A stretch of 64,000 nt of DNA from WRDS01 sp964492775 (GTDB lineage: Bacteria; Actinomycetota; Coriobacteriia; Anaerosomatales; PHET01). The stretch is taken from positions 1-64,000 of the forward strand of contig CAZBLH010000005.1 in NCBI GenBank assembly GCA_964492775.1. The letters are read 5' to 3'. Below, piece after piece: positions 41,330 through 51,851 of this stretch (positions within the stretch are counted from its first letter, which is position 1; the number at the start of each line of letters is the position of its first letter). A program made the translations under genes and the position numbers. The notes under the pieces were generated by a model. That model was not told where the DNA came from and made no database searches. It saw only the letters and a list, made by a program, of their open reading frames with translations.

Positions 41330-44300
41330 ATGCGGCTCCAGGCCGCTCCGCGCGCGAAACGAGAGTCAGTGGCTGAGCGAAACCACACGCATCAGATACT
41401 CACCGCGCACACGCCGGCTGGCGATGCGCCCATTCGCGGAGAGCTGCTCGCGCCCGACAGGCTCGCCCAGGAAGCACGCATCATAGCGAGCCGGCAGAAG
41501 TGGTCGGTAAGCGAGGAGCCGAGGGAGACCCCGCTCACCCGACTCGTGGGACTTGCCGCAGAAGGCCTCAGCTCCGACAACATCGCCCTCGCTAGGGCGG
41601 TGCGTCGCCATGCCGCATCCCCTGCCGCCGAATGGCTTCTCGACAACTACTATCTGATTGAAGAACAGCTCCTCATCGTCGGAAACGACCTTCCGCCGCA
41701 TTACGCCGCGGAGCTCCCACGACTGATCGAGGGCCCGCTTGCCGGTTTTCCGCGCATCTATGAGGCGCTTCTCGCGCTAATCGCGCATACAGACTCGCGC
41801 ATCGACGAGGAGACTCTCGTCGGCTTCATCGAGGCTTACCAGGAGCATTCGGCGCTCACCATTGGCGAGGTATGGGCGGTTCCGATCCTGCTGAGAATCG
41901 CCATCGTCGACAACCTCCGACGCCTGTCTCGGCAGTCGACCGAGGCGATGCTGGCCGAACTGAGCGCGAACGCATGGGCTGAGCGGCTCACGATGGCCGC
42001 CGAGAAGGACCCCGCAAGCGTCACGGAACTCGTCGCCGAGATAGACGCAGAGCCCGGCACGGACGCAGAGCGCTTCCTGCTCAGGCTGTCCCGTCGGCTA
42101 GGCGACCTCGACCCCGGGTCGGAGCAGATTGGAGCCTGGCTCGAGCACCGGCTTGCGGAGGCGGGCGTGTCTCTCGACCGCGCGGCCATACTCGACCAGC
42201 AACTCCAGGCGGCGAACCAGTTCTCGATCGCAAACGCCATCTCAACCGTCCGCTTCCTCGACGCGCTCTCGTGGCGGGAGTTCTTCGAGCAGGTCTCGGT
42301 CGTCGAGAGGACGCTGCACGGCGACCCCGCGCGCGTGTACGCGGTGATGGACTTCTTGAGCCGGGACCGGTATCGGCACTCGATCGAGGGACTCGCGCGC
42401 AGGAGCGGTCGCTCGGAGCTCGCGGTAGCCACCGAGGCCATTCGGCTCGGCTCAGAGGCGTTTGCCGCCGACCCGAGCGACGAGGCTCGCGGACATGTGG
42501 GCTGGTGGCTGATCGGCCCTGGACGCTATGAGTTCGAACGCCTCCTCGAGTACCCGCCGACCACGCGCGAGAAGGTATACCGCAGCCTCTTGGCCCCACG
42601 CGGCCTCATCTTCGGCGGAATACTGGCCGGCCTGACGGCACTGTTCGTGGCGCTGCTGTGCGCGTATGCGCTTTCGCAGGGCGCGAGCGGATGGAGGCTC
42701 GTGCTTATCGGCCTGCTTGGGCTGCTACCGCTCTCCGAGGCTGCGCTGACGGTGACGAACCGCTTGTCCGCAGCGCTGTTCCCGCCACGAGTAATGCCCA
42801 AGCTGGACGCCCGCACTCCAGTGAAGGACGAGCACCGCACGCTCGTGGTCGTGCCCGCGCTCCTCACCTCGGTCAACGGAGTGCGTGCTGTCGTCGAGAA
42901 CCTTGAGGTCGCGTACCTCGCGAACCGTGACGCGAACGTCGGGTTCGGGCTTCTCGGCGACCTGAAGGGTGGCCCCGAGGCCGAGCAGGAAGGTGATGCA
43001 CGGGTCATCGAGGCAGCAGTGCGCGGGATAGCCGAGCTGAATGAGCGCTACGAGCTCGAGCACGGGATGCGCCCCTTCCACCTCCTTGTTCGCAGGCGCA
43101 CGTATAACGAGGACGAGAAGTCCTGGATGGGTTGGGAGCGCAAGCGCGGCGCGTTGGTCGAGCTAGTGCGCGAGATGCGCGACGAGAGAGACACGACCTT
43201 CGCAACGAAGCTCGGTGACGTCGAGTTCCGCCGCTCCTGCAAGTTCGTGATCACGCTCGATACCGACACGGTGCTGCCGCGCGACGGTGCACGGCGGCTG
43301 ATCTCGACCATCGCCCACCCGCTGAATCGCGCTCGCCTTAACCCGGGGGCCGTGAGCGTTCGCGCTGGCTACGGGCTCGTCCAGCCCCGGGTCTCAATGG
43401 CGCTGCCAGGAAGCAGGCGGTCCAGGTTCGCCGAGATGTACTCGGGCACTCCCGGCGTCGACCCATATGCGCAAGCGGTGTCCGATGTCTACCAGGACGT
43501 GTTCGGCGAGGGGTCGTTCACCGGCAAGGGCATCTTCGAGGTGGACGTATTCGCGCAGGTCCTCGATGGACGATTCCCCGAGAACACGCTCCTCTCCCAC
43601 GATCTCGTCGAAGGCTCGCTGCTGCGCACGGCTCTGGCAAGCGACGTCGAGGTCCTCGATGACTACCCGCCGAACTACCTCGCATCCTGTTCTCGTCAAC
43701 ACCGGTGGATCCGTGGAGACTGGCAGACCCTGCCGTACCTGTTCAGCCGCATCGATGATGCCGATTGCCGTCGCGAGCCGAACCCGCTAACCGCACTCCA
43801 TCGGTGGAAGATCGCCGACAACCTGCGCCGCTCGCTCGTCCCTGCAGGCTGCGTAGTGCTTGCGACACTCGGCTGGCTCCTCGTGCCGGGTGCGGCCCTT
43901 GCGTGGCCGGTGCTGTTGGCAGCCATCGTGTTCTTCCCGCTGCTTGTGCAGGTCGTGGACGGGCTCGTGCAGCTTGTGCGTGCTCCAGACACGGGTGTGG
44001 TTGTCAGCGGTCTTAGGCATGACCTGAGCGCGAGCGCTGGTCGGCTCCTGTTCAGCCTCGCGGTGCTCCCGCATCAGGCGTGGCTGGCGGCGGATGCTGC
44101 GGTGCGCGCCACGTGGCGACGATACGTCTCACACCGCCACCTGCTCGAATGGGAGACTGCAGCCGACGCCGAGAAGCGCACAGGCTCAGGCAAGGAGACG
44201 TTCTGGCGCGCGATGCTGCCGGCCGCTGCAGGCGCCGTGGTGATGCTCGGTCTCAGCTCCAGCGGCTCTGCTGCGAGACTGCTGGCGGCACTGCCGATCG

Positions 44301-47300
44301 CGGCCATCTGGATCCTCGGTCCGCTCGGCGCATGGTGGGTGTCCCAGCCCCTGGCTCCGGCGGCGCCCGAGCCCCTGACCGACACCCAGCAGCTCGAGCT
44401 CAGGAGGATCGCGCGCAAGACCTGGGCCTACTTCGCGACATTCGTCACAGCCGAAGGCCACAACCTCGTGCCGGACAACTTCCAGGAAGACCCGGGCAGC
44501 ACGGTCGCCTGGAGAACCTCACCCACCAACATCGGGCTGCAGCTGCTGGCGAGCCTATCCGCTTATGACCTCGGCTATCTCCCGTTGTTCGGGCTCGTCG
44601 AGCGCACGGCCGCCACACTCGCGACGATGGTCGGACTCGAACGTTTCCGGGGGCACTTCTACAACTGGTATGACATCCGCACGCTTGAGCCGCTGCGCCC
44701 TGCCTACGTCTCCACCGTTGACTCCGGGAATCTTGCGGGGCATCTCATCGCGCTCCGCGTCGGGCTGCTTGAGGCGGCGGAGTCACCTGTGCTTGGACCG
44801 CAGCTGCTGGAAGGGCTGAGGGACACCGTGCGCCTCGCGCTCGAGGCGGTGCAGTCGGATGCAGCCGCCGAGGAGGCCTCTGGCGGAAGCGACGCTGGTG
44901 GGCTCCTGGCCGCTCTCGGAGAACTCGAGCGGTCACTCGCGCTCGCCGAGGAACCCCGCACGCCGACCGCGTGGGTCCACCTCGCCGAGCGACTCGGCAC
45001 GGCCGCTTCCCGCGCTGCCGCGCTTGCCGGCGGGACCGGTGCCGCCGACGCGGTCGCTGCGGTCCGCTCGGAGGTCGAGCACATTGGCGGGGCGTTGCGC
45101 ACCTACCTGCCCTGGGCCGAACTCCTCCGTGACGCCCCCGAGCAGGTGCGCGAGGCACACGCGCTCGCCCCGATCTTCACCTTCATGCCCAGCCTCGTCG
45201 GCCTTGCCGAGGGGCTCGACGGCGTCCTTGCTGAGCTCGACACACTCTCCGGCAGGGGCGACTCGACGGCCGAGTGGGCCTCGGCGGTGGCGTCCGGCAT
45301 CCGCGAGGCGAGGCCGGCGTGTGTCCAGCTTCTCGGCGAGCTTCGGCTGTCGGCTGACATCGCCCGGGAAATCTGGGAACACACCGACTTCCGCGTGCTC
45401 TACGACCCCCATCGCGAGCTCTTTTCGATCGGCTACAACCTCACCGAAGGCCGACTCGACGCCTCCTACTACGATCTACTGGCGAGCGAGTGTCGACTGG
45501 CGAGCTTCGTCGCGATCGCCAAGGGTGACGTCGACCAGGCGCACTGGTTCCGCCTGGGCCGAGCGCTCACCAACACCCCTCAGGGACGCGCGCTCGTTTC
45601 CTGGTCGGCATCCATGTTCGAGTACCTCATGCCACTTCTCGTGATGCGCTCCTGGCCCGAAACCCTGATCGCCGAGACGTGTGAGACGGTGGTACGCCGA
45701 CAGATCGCGTACGGTCAGGAACGCCGAGTACCTTGGGGTGTCTCGGAAAGCGCGTTCAACGCGAAGGACGCCGACCTTACGTACCAGTATCAGGCGTTCG
45801 GCGTGCCGGGCCTGGGCCTGAAGCGAGGGCTGTCCGATGACGTGGTCATTGCGCCGTATGCGTCCGTGCTGAGCCTGCCGTTGCGCCCGCACGCCGTCGT
45901 GCGAAACCTCGGCGACCTCGCGGCGGAGGGCGCCGAGGGGAAGTACGGCTTCTACGAGTCGATCGACTACACGCCGGGGCGCGTCCCTGCCGGGTCGTCC
46001 AAGGCTGTGGTCCGCTCCTACTTCGCCCACCACCAGGGCATGTCGCTTGTGGCCATCGCCAACGCGGTCGACTCGGACCGCATGAGGACGCGCTTCCACA
46101 GCGACCCCACCATCGCGTCCGCCGAACTCCTGCTGCAGGAACGCTCACCTCGAACGGCCCAGTTCGTGTCGCCGCACGTCGAGGAGGTCCGCGAGGTCCA
46201 CTCGATTCGCGAGCTCCCTGCGCCGGTCACGCGTTCATACCCCACTCCCCACACGGCCTCGCCCGCGACTCACTTCCTCTCGAACGGCGACTACTCCGTG
46301 ATGGTCACCAACGCGGGCGGCGGCTACTCCCGCTGCCGCGGAGTGGCGATCTCACGGTACCGCGAGGACGTCACGCGCGACTGCTGGGGCACGTTCTTTT
46401 ACGTCCGGGACCTCACTGCCGGCCTGTTCTTCTCGGCGCCGGCTAATCCCGTGCCTTCGCATCCGGACGAGTACAACGTCACGTTCGCACCGGACAAGGC
46501 CGAGTACTTCAGGATCGATGGCGACCTCCAGACGAGCGTCGAGGTGTCCGTCTCGCCCGAAGACGAGATCGAGATCCGCAGGCTGACCTTCACGAACACG
46601 TCACTCGAGCCCAAGATCGTGGAAGCGACCTCGTACTTCGAAGTCGCGTTGACTGCACAGGCTTCTGACCAGTCGCACAAGGCGTTCTCGAACCTCTTCA
46701 TCGAGACCGAGGCACTGCCCGAACTTGGCACCGTGCTGTTCACCCGCCGTCCTCGGAGCTCCGAGGAGCACCCTCTCTGGGGGCTCCACCTCGCGGTGTG
46801 CGAACACGACGGCTGTCCGTGGTCGTTCGAGACTGACCGCAGCGCTTTCCTCGGCAGGCACCGGGGGGCCGATGATCCGGCCGCGCTCGACACTGACGGT
46901 CCGCTCGGCGGTGGCTCCGGCGCGGTCCTCGACCCCTGCTGCGCAATCCGCCGCCGCCTCACCATCGGCCCCGGCCAGACCGCTCGGCTCGTCTACCTCA
47001 CCGGCGCCGCGTCCGACCGCGAGACAGCGGTGCGCCTCGCCGAGAAGTACCAGGACCCGCAGCTTGCTCAGCGAGCCATAGACCTTGCGTGGACGGCCGC
47101 GCAGCTCGAGCTCCGCGACCTCGGCATCGATGCCGAGCAGGCGGTCGTGATAGACAGGCTCGCCTCCCGGCTGCTGCTCACAAACCCGTACTCGCCGCTC
47201 AAGGTGAAGACGCCGGTGGAGAACGGCCTTCCGATCTCCGGGCTGTGGTCACTCGGCATCTCGGGGGACCATCCCATCCTGCTCGTGCGCGTCGAAGAAC

Positions 47301-50110
47301 TCGAGCACGCGCCGCTCGTGCGGCAGGCGCTTCTCGCCCACCAATACTGGCGGCACAAGGGCCTGGTCGCCGATCTCGTGATTCTCAATACCCGCCCCTC
47401 CGCGTACGCCGATGCGCTCGAAGACCGGCTTCGCCTGTTGCTGCGCACGGGCCACGCGCTCCAGATGCTGGACAAGCCCGGAGGCGTGTTCCTGAGGCGG
47501 GCGGACCAGATGCACCCGGACGTGCTCAACCTGCTGGTTTCGACGGCCCGCGCCACGCTCGAGGGCGACCGCGGGTCAATCGAGCTTCAGCTGGGCCGCC
47601 GAAGCTTGCCGCCCAACCCGCAGGAGGCCTTCAGCCCGTCCGCGGAGCCGCGCGAATACCCGCCGTTGCCGTTCACACGCCCGGCGCTGCTCGGCGACAA
47701 CGGCGTCGGAGGATTCGACCCGGACACCGACGAGTACGTGATCGTCCTCGAGGACGGCGCCACGACGCCCGCAGCATGGATCGACGTGCTCGCCAATCCC
47801 GAGTTCGGTTGCACCGTCTCCGAGGCAGGCATCGGCTGCACTTGGGCTCTGAACAGCCATGAGAATCGCATCACCACCTGGAACAACGATCCCGTGACCG
47901 ACGGCAGTGGCGAGGTGTTCTTCATCCGCGACGAGGAAACGGGCGAGTTCTGGTCCCCGACCCCGCTGCCGGTGCGGACCCCGGAACCCTATGTCGTCAG
48001 GTTCGGACGGGGCGCAGTCCGTTTCGAGCACGCGACCCATGGGATAATGCACGAGCTCGAGTGGTTCGTCCCGCCGAGCAACCCGGTGCGCGTCTGTAGG
48101 CTGCGCCTCACCAACCGCTCAGGCCGGAGCCGGCAGCTGTCCGTGACCCAGTTGGTCGAGTGGGTGCTCGGAGAGTCTCGCAGCCGAGCGCAGCAGCTCG
48201 TCGTCACCTGGTTCGACGCCGAGAACGAAATCCTCACAGCGCATAACCACCTCAACCCCGACTTCCCCGGGCGGTGTGCCTTTGTGGCCGCCGACCGACC
48301 GCTGCACTCCTGGACAGCCAGCCGCACGGAGTTCGTCGGCCGCAACGGACGACCTTCCGACCCTGCGGCGATGTACCGCTCGGCGCTGGGCGGCATCTCC
48401 GGGCGCTACCACGACAACTGCGGCGCGCTGATGGTCTCGGTCGACCTCGCGGAAGGCGAGACTTCCGAGGTCACGTTCCTTCTCGGCCAGACGGCCGAGC
48501 TCGAGGAGTGCCGACGGCTCGTGGAGCAGTATCGTGCGACGGGTGCTGTAGATGTCTCGCTCGCCCAGACGTGCGGGTTCTGGGGCGACCTTCTCGGCCG
48601 GGTGCAGGTCAAGACGCCTGACGAGCGTCTGGATCTCATGACCAACGGGCAGCTCGTCTACCAGACGCTCGCATGCCGGCTCTGGGGGCGCACCGCGACG
48701 TACCAGTCGAGTGGCGCGTACGGCTTCCGCGACCAGCTGCAGGACGTGCTCGGCCTGCTGCTCGTGCGCCCCGACCTTGTGAGAGCGCAGATCGTCGAGG
48801 CCTCCCGCCACCAGTTCCCCGAAGGCGACGTGCTGCACTGGTGGCAGCCGATTTCAGGCCGAGGCGTGCGCACGCACTTCTCTGACGACCGTCACTGGCT
48901 GCCGCTCGTGGTCGCCGAGTACCTCGAGGTCACCGGTGATGAGAGCGTGCTCGACGAGGTCACGGCGTTCATCGAGGCGCCACCCCTGCCTCTGGAGCAG
49001 GAGGACGCCTACGTCCAGCCGACGATCTCGGAGACGGCGGCGACCGTCTACGAGCACTGCCTGCGCGCCATCGAGGCAGGCCGAGCAGTCGGCGCGCACG
49101 GGCTGCCACTGATAGGCGGAGGCGACTGGAACGACGGCATGAACCGCATCGGTCACGGCGGTCGCGGCGAGAGCGTCTGGATGGCATGGTTCCTCGGCCA
49201 TGTGTTGCTGCGGTTCGCGCCGATCTGCGAGCGCCGAGGTGACGTGCGGCTCGCCGAGGACTACCGCGCCTGGGCCGCGTCGCTGGCCGAGGCCGCCGAG
49301 ACGAACGGCTGGGACGGCTCCTGGTACCGGCGCGCATACTTCGACGATGGCACGCCGCTCGGCACGAAAGACGCCGAGGAGTGCCGGATCGATGCCATCG
49401 CGCAGGCGTGGGCGACGATCTCAGGACTGGCGGACCCCGTGCGTGCAGAGTGCGCGCTAGCCGCCGTGGACGAGAAGCTGGTCAGACGCGAGGACGGACT
49501 GATCGCACTGCTCGCGCCCCCCTTCGACAAGACCCCTCTCGACCCGGGCTACATCAAAGGCTACGTGCCCGGCGTCCGAGAGAACGGCGGCCAGTACACT
49601 CATGCCGCCATATGGACGGTACTCGCACACCTCCTGCGCGGGGACGGCGACGAGGCCGCCGCGCTCATCGACCTTATCAACCCGCTCAGCCATGCCCTGG
49701 ATGCTGCGGGGATTTCGCGCTACAAGGTCGAGCCCTATGTCGTCGCCGCCGATGTCTACGCAGTCGCGCCGCACGTGGGACGCGGAGGCTGGACCTGGTA
49801 CACGGGATCATCCGCCTGGTTCTACCGCATGGTCGTGCGCTACCAGCTCGGCTTACACGTGCACGCGGAGAACGGCCAAAGGTACTTGGAGATCGCCCCT
49901 TGCATACCGAAGGCTTGGCCGGGTTTCGAGCTAACCTACCGGGACAGCGAGGCGACCTACTCCATCCGCGTCGAGAACCCGCGCGGAGTGAACCGAGGTG
50001 TGGCGTGGGTGGAGCTGGATGGCAAGCGGCTTGAGTCGACCCGCGTCGCGCTCGGCGACGGTAACGGGCATGTCGCCCATGAGGTTCGAGTGATGATGCT
50101 CGGAGGGTAA
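41330..50110 (+). CDS. NdvB-like cyclic beta-1,2-glucan synthase (GT84 + DUF3131/glucoamylase-like + GH94)
   Basis: 2,926 residues, the size of NdvB/Cgs proteins. An N-terminal region (1-420) precedes membrane segments near 425-480. A glycosyltransferase core follows (about 500-830, with LDTDTVLPRDGARRL near 642 and QHRWIRGDWQ near 798), then more membrane segments (about 834-885, 960-1005). A glucoamylase-like domain covers about 1030-1570 (GYNLTEGRLDASYYDLLASE). Two GH94-associated beta domains (about 1600-2450) and a GH94 catalytic part with GGGDWNDGMNRIG near 2595 complete it. NdvB makes linear beta-1,2-glucan from UDP-glucose and cyclises it. The start is uncertain (GTG 41369 is the alternative). 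It is a single-gene unit. Confidence 0.92.
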   Translation: MRLQAAPRAKRESVAERNHTHQILTAHTPAGDAPIRGELLAPDRLAQEARIIASRQKWSVSEEPRETPLTRLVGLAAEGLSSDNIALARAVRRHAASPAAEWLLDNYYLIEEQLLIVGNDLPPHYAAELPRLIEGPLAGFPRIYEALLALIAHTDSRIDEETLVGFIEAYQEHSALTIGEVWAVPILLRIAIVDNLRRLSRQSTEAMLAELSANAWAERLTMAAEKDPASVTELVAEIDAEPGTDAERFLLRLSRRLGDLDPGSEQIGAWLEHRLAEAGVSLDRAAILDQQLQAANQFSIANAISTVRFLDALSWREFFEQVSVVERTLHGDPARVYAVMDFLSRDRYRHSIEGLARRSGRSELAVATEAIRLGSEAFAADPSDEARGHVGWWLIGPGRYEFERLLEYPPTTREKVYRSLLAPRGLIFGGILAGLTALFVALLCAYALSQGASGWRLVLIGLLGLLPLSEAALTVTNRLSAALFPPRVMPKLDARTPVKDEHRTLVVVPALLTSVNGVRAVVENLEVAYLANRDANVGFGLLGDLKGGPEAEQEGDARVIEAAVRGIAELNERYELEHGMRPFHLLVRRRTYNEDEKSWMGWERKRGALVELVREMRDERDTTFATKLGDVEFRRSCKFVITLDTDTVLPRDGARRLISTIAHPLNRARLNPGAVSVRAGYGLVQPRVSMALPGSRRSRFAEMYSGTPGVDPYAQAVSDVYQDVFGEGSFTGKGIFEVDVFAQVLDGRFPENTLLSHDLVEGSLLRTALASDVEVLDDYPPNYLASCSRQHRWIRGDWQTLPYLFSRIDDADCRREPNPLTALHRWKIADNLRRSLVPAGCVVLATLGWLLVPGAALAWPVLLAAIVFFPLLVQVVDGLVQLVRAPDTGVVVSGLRHDLSASAGRLLFSLAVLPHQAWLAADAAVRATWRRYVSHRHLLEWETAADAEKRTGSGKETFWRAMLPAAAGAVVMLGLSSSGSAARLLAALPIAAIWILGPLGAWWVSQPLAPAAPEPLTDTQQLELRRIARKTWAYFATFVTAEGHNLVPDNFQEDPGSTVAWRTSPTNIGLQLLASLSAYDLGYLPLFGLVERTAATLATMVGLERFRGHFYNWYDIRTLEPLRPAYVSTVDSGNLAGHLIALRVGLLEAAESPVLGPQLLEGLRDTVRLALEAVQSDAAAEEASGGSDAGGLLAALGELERSLALAEEPRTPTAWVHLAERLGTAASRAAALAGGTGAADAVAAVRSEVEHIGGALRTYLPWAELLRDAPEQVREAHALAPIFTFMPSLVGLAEGLDGVLAELDTLSGRGDSTAEWASAVASGIREARPACVQLLGELRLSADIAREIWEHTDFRVLYDPHRELFSIGYNLTEGRLDASYYDLLASECRLASFVAIAKGDVDQAHWFRLGRALTNTPQGRALVSWSASMFEYLMPLLVMRSWPETLIAETCETVVRRQIAYGQERRVPWGVSESAFNAKDADLTYQYQAFGVPGLGLKRGLSDDVVIAPYASVLSLPLRPHAVVRNLGDLAAEGAEGKYGFYESIDYTPGRVPAGSSKAVVRSYFAHHQGMSLVAIANAVDSDRMRTRFHSDPTIASAELLLQERSPRTAQFVSPHVEEVREVHSIRELPAPVTRSYPTPHTASPATHFLSNGDYSVMVTNAGGGYSRCRGVAISRYREDVTRDCWGTFFYVRDLTAGLFFSAPANPVPSHPDEYNVTFAPDKAEYFRIDGDLQTSVEVSVSPEDEIEIRRLTFTNTSLEPKIVEATSYFEVALTAQASDQSHKAFSNLFIETEALPELGTVLFTRRPRSSEEHPLWGLHLAVCEHDGCPWSFETDRSAFLGRHRGADDPAALDTDGPLGGGSGAVLDPCCAIRRRLTIGPGQTARLVYLTGAASDRETAVRLAEKYQDPQLAQRAIDLAWTAAQLELRDLGIDAEQAVVIDRLASRLLLTNPYSPLKVKTPVENGLPISGLWSLGISGDHPILLVRVEELEHAPLVRQALLAHQYWRHKGLVADLVILNTRPSAYADALEDRLRLLLRTGHALQMLDKPGGVFLRRADQMHPDVLNLLVSTARATLEGDRGSIELQLGRRSLPPNPQEAFSPSAEPREYPPLPFTRPALLGDNGVGGFDPDTDEYVIVLEDGATTPAAWIDVLANPEFGCTVSEAGIGCTWALNSHENRITTWNNDPVTDGSGEVFFIRDEETGEFWSPTPLPVRTPEPYVVRFGRGAVRFEHATHGIMHELEWFVPPSNPVRVCRLRLTNRSGRSRQLSVTQLVEWVLGESRSRAQQLVVTWFDAENEILTAHNHLNPDFPGRCAFVAADRPLHSWTASRTEFVGRNGRPSDPAAMYRSALGGISGRYHDNCGALMVSVDLAEGETSEVTFLLGQTAELEECRRLVEQYRATGAVDVSLAQTCGFWGDLLGRVQVKTPDERLDLMTNGQLVYQTLACRLWGRTATYQSSGAYGFRDQLQDVLGLLLVRPDLVRAQIVEASRHQFPEGDVLHWWQPISGRGVRTHFSDDRHWLPLVVAEYLEVTGDESVLDEVTAFIEAPPLPLEQEDAYVQPTISETAATVYEHCLRAIEAGRAVGAHGLPLIGGGDWNDGMNRIGHGGRGESVWMAWFLGHVLLRFAPICERRGDVRLAEDYRAWAASLAEAAETNGWDGSWYRRAYFDDGTPLGTKDAEECRIDAIAQAWATISGLADPVRAECALAAVDEKLVRREDGLIALLAPPFDKTPLDPGYIKGYVPGVRENGGQYTHAAIWTVLAHLLRGDGDEAAALIDLINPLSHALDAAGISRYKVEPYVVAADVYAVAPHVGRGGWTWYTGSSAWFYRMVVRYQLGLHVHAENGQRYLEIAPCIPKAWPGFELTYRDSEATYSIRVENPRGVNRGVAWVELDGKRLESTRVALGDGNGHVAHEVRVMMLGG

Positions 50111-50215
50111 GGGCCGTATCCTTGTCGTAGACGAGCTGCGCGTCAGCGACTGCCCTGCAGTGCCCGTCGGCGAAGGCCCCGTGCTAGCATGTTCCCCGGG
50201 AGGCCGGCTCTGTCG

Positions 50216-50914
50216 ATGCAGTCCATCACGGTCCGCGACGTACACAAGCGATTCCTCATGGGCGAAGAGTCCGTCGAGGTCTTACGTGGGGTTGACCTCA
50301 GCCTTGAACGCGGCGAGATGGTTTGCCTCATGGGCCCCTCAGGCTCTGGCAAGTCGACACTGCTGAACCTGATCGGCACTCTCGACCGCCCTTCGGAAGG
50401 CAGCATCGCCGTAGAAGGCATCGAGCTCGCAGACCTCTCCGATGAAGAAGCCGCCAGATACCGCCGCGACCGCATCGGCTTTGTCTTCCAGGCCTTCAAC
50501 CTGGTCCCTACTCTCACCGCCGCCGAGAACGTCGCACTCCCCTTGATCTTCGGGGGTACCGATTCTGCCGAGCGCTCCGCACGGGCAGCCGAGGCTCTAG
50601 CTCGGGTCGGGCTCTCACACCGAGCTGACCACCGGCCGACCGAGCTGTCCGGCGGCGAGCAGCAGCGCGTTGCGATCGCCCGCGCGATAGTGGGCAGGCC
50701 GTCGGTCATCCTTGCCGACGAACCCACCGGCAACCTCGACACCGTCACGGGCGACCAGATTCTTGAGCTTCTCGGCGAGATGAACCGCGATGGCCAACTG
50801 ACGTTCCTGATAACCACGCACGATGCCGAAGTCGCCTCGCGTGCCGACCGTATCGTCCACATTCGGGACGGCCGCATCGAAAGCGGCCCCGACGAGGAGG
50901 AAGCTCTTCCATGA
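50216..50914 (+). CDS. MacB/LolD-type ABC transporter ATPase
   Basis: 232 residues. Walker A GPSGSGKST, Q-loop VFQAFNLVPTLTA, signature LSGGEQQRVAIARAI, Walker B VILADEPTGNLD and switch FLITTHDAEVA are intact; the TGNLDT motif marks the MacB/LolD/FtsE group. These ATPases do not pump through the membrane but drive mechanotransmission by an FtsX-type permease, encoded two genes downstream. ATG 50216; overlaps the next gene by ATGA. Confidence 0.9.
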   Translation: MQSITVRDVHKRFLMGEESVEVLRGVDLSLERGEMVCLMGPSGSGKSTLLNLIGTLDRPSEGSIAVEGIELADLSDEEAARYRRDRIGFVFQAFNLVPTLTAAENVALPLIFGGTDSAERSARAAEALARVGLSHRADHRPTELSGGEQQRVAIARAIVGRPSVILADEPTGNLDTVTGDQILELLGEMNRDGQLTFLITTHDAEVASRADRIVHIRDGRIESGPDEEEALP

Positions 50915-51843
50915 TGCCGATCACGCCCAACCGCCCCTCTTCGAGACTCGCGCTCGGAGGCCTGATTGCCGTGCTTGTGGTGACGGCCCTCCTGGCGACG
51001 GCCGCCCCTGTCGCTGCTGTGGGCACGTCTGTGCTAGTTGAGTCGTTCTCGAGTTCACCGGCCGTGGTGGTGGCTGGCGAGACCTTCGAGCTCACCCTCT
51101 TGCTGCGCAACCACACCAAGAGCCGCGCGCGTGACGTACAGGTGTCGGTCGGAACCGCTGCCTCCGGGGGCGAGCTGGGCGAGTCCGGCTCCGGGGGCGC
51201 CGCCGGTGGTGTAGACCTCGCGGTCGTGGGCACAGGCAACACGCTGCGGGTGGGCACGATCGGAGCCGAGTCGTCCGAGAAGGTGACCTTCCGGATGGCC
51301 GCAGATCCGGCAGCGCGGGCCGGCGTGCACTCGCTTCCCGTCATCGTCACCTACGACGGCGCGAACGGGCCCGAGCAGCTCACGCAGTCCCTTGGCGTTC
51401 GGGTGACGCGCCTGGCGAGGCTGAGTCTAACGGCATTCGAGCTCCCGACCGAGCTTGTAGCCGGTGAGCCGTTCGATGTTCTGGCCGAGGTGATGAACAC
51501 CGGCGACGTGCGCGCTGGAGGCGTTGTTCTCGCGCTCGAGGCATCTGGACCGGGCGAGGTGGATCTCGAGGGCGGTCGCCAGACGGCCGGCGCGCTCGAG
51601 CCCGGCGACCTGGACGTGGTCGAGGCTACCGTCACGGCGAGCGAGCCCGGCGAGCTGACCGTCATCCTATCGGTAACCTACACCGACGCGCTCGGGCAGT
51701 CGCACGAAACCACCGAGACACGCACGGTGACGATCACCGAGCCCGAGGAGCCCGACACGCCCGAGAAGGACGCGGGCGGTGACGGCGGACTCTTCGGCTC
51801 GATCGCCGCGTTCTTCCGCGCCCTATTCGGCCTGGGAGAGTAG
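50911..51843 (+). CDS. Secreted CARDB-like beta-sandwich protein with C-terminal amphipathic helix
   Basis: 310 residues. A Sec signal (LGGLIAVLVVTALLATAAPVAA) is followed by two Ig-like/CARDB modules: VVVAGETFELTLLLRNHTKSRARDVQVSV (about 50-78) and ELVAGEPFDVLAEVMNTGDVRAGGVVLALE (about 183-212). These NEW1/CARDB-type modules extend substrate-facing domains. After an acidic linker, a short C-terminal helix (LFGSIAAFFRALFGLGE) may lie on the membrane. It sits between the ATPase and permease genes, so it is probably the outside partner of the ABC system. Confidence 0.75.
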   Translation: MMPITPNRPSSRLALGGLIAVLVVTALLATAAPVAAVGTSVLVESFSSSPAVVVAGETFELTLLLRNHTKSRARDVQVSVGTAASGGELGESGSGGAAGGVDLAVVGTGNTLRVGTIGAESSEKVTFRMAADPAARAGVHSLPVIVTYDGANGPEQLTQSLGVRVTRLARLSLTAFELPTELVAGEPFDVLAEVMNTGDVRAGGVVLALEASGPGEVDLEGGRQTAGALEPGDLDVVEATVTASEPGELTVILSVTYTDALGQSHETTETRTVTITEPEEPDTPEKDAGGDGGLFGSIAAFFRALFGLGE

Positions 51844-51851
51844 CTTCCGGC

